DNA of 64,000 nt. Origin: M3007 sp041392625. GTDB taxonomy: Bacteria; Bacteroidota; Bacteroidia; Chitinophagales; Saprospiraceae. This document shows positions 63,759-64,000 of this stretch, one piece after another (positions within the stretch are counted from its first letter, which is position 1; each line of letters opens with the position of its first letter). The position numbers and the translations under genes were made by a program. The notes beneath the pieces are model-generated. The model saw only the letters and a program-made list of their open reading frames with translations. It ran no database searches and had not been told where the DNA came from. The stretch covers positions 17,649-81,648 of the forward strand of contig JAWKLR010000016.1 of the NCBI GenBank assembly GCA_041392625.1, read 5' to 3'.

Positions 63759-64000
63759 ATGAAAACTGCATTCAAAACAAGTAGCTCTATGAGTAAACTA
63801 TATCTGATCCCCTTGTTTTTGCTTCTTAGTCTGGGATTACAAGCCCAACAAGAGCACCAGTACACTCAGTTTATGTACAATAAACTGCTGATCAACCCAT
63901 CCTACGCAGGCACCCGGGAAGTGCCAACGCTTACGGGTATTTATCGGAATCAGTGGTATGCCTTTGACGGGTCGCCAATTTCAGCGCTGCTCAGCTTTCA
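63759..64000 (+). CDS. PorP/SprF family T9SS membrane protein (partial, cut by window end)
   Basis: The frame opens at ATG 63759, 12 bases after the adhesin stop, and runs to the window end (about 80 residues seen). It has a signal peptide (PLFLLLSLGLQAQ) and then QYTQFMYNKLLINPSYAGTR, the opening of PorP/SprF outer-membrane proteins, which help secrete or anchor large T9SS type B proteins. Its tight coupling to the adhesin gene fits that role. ATG 63789 is an alternative start. The C-terminal barrel is outside the window. Confidence 0.9.
   Translation, partial: MKTAFKTSSSMSKLYLIPLFLLLSLGLQAQQEHQYTQFMYNKLLINPSYAGTREVPTLTGIYRNQWYAFDGSPISALLSF

Overview
The window looks like a chromosomal segment from a member of the Bacteroidota, most likely the Saprospirales (Lewinella/Haliscomenobacter-like). 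The evidence is Type IX secretion (T9SS) type A and type B sorting domains, SprB and HYR-type adhesin repeats, a PorP/SprF gene next to a giant adhesin, a TamL-type BamA-like lipoprotein, standalone propeller lipoproteins, and promoters of the Bacteroidota TTTG-N19-TAnnTTTG type. The assignment below phylum is inference.

Layout. 0-10.8 kb: origin-proximal housekeeping genes (rnpA, rpmH, dsbD, parA, parB, an MBL-fold hydrolase). They are interrupted by a frameshifted secreted metalloprotease and by a broken, cluster-less lantibiotic dehydratase preceded by three 28-bp hairpin repeats. 10.8-19.3 kb: a glycosyltransferase, a LolD-type ATPase, alkaline phosphatase, an intradiol dioxygenase-like lipoprotein, a GH13 glucosidase, a CPBP protease and several unknowns. 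19.6-22.6 kb: a DOPA-dioxygenase-like / YceI / SnoaL run beside an AraC regulator. 22.8-24.9 kb: a damaged patch holding a DUF3885 gene, a 0.4-kb copy of its 3' end, and an ADP-ribosylglycohydrolase in pieces. The two copies differ almost only by single-base deletions, which points to sequence or assembly error. 25-36.6 kb: a propeller lipoprotein, an ABC-F ATPase, a Cys/Met-metabolism PLP enzyme, a DISM-type hybrid histidine kinase and small secreted or membrane proteins. 36.8-49.6 kb: a T9SS cargo protein, a GT87/GtrA pair, a cold-shock gene with a long predicted leader, an FKBP, an ATP-grasp/methyltransferase pair, xseB/SET, a LemA-TPM-TPM operon and TrmH. 49.9-64 kb: TamL, Kbl, an orphan LytTR regulator, an EAD11-like/TIR protein (candidate immune effector), then a 2651-residue adhesin with 17 consecutive 240-bp repeats, followed by the start of a PorP/SprF gene that runs off the window.

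Functionally, most genes are housekeeping or cell-envelope genes. The parts of greatest interest are the TIR protein, the giant adhesin with its structured leader and SprF partner, the orphan lanthipeptide enzyme, and the frameshift-rich patches, which must be resolved as error or decay before their genes are interpreted. No tRNA, rRNA, CRISPR array or transposase was seen.
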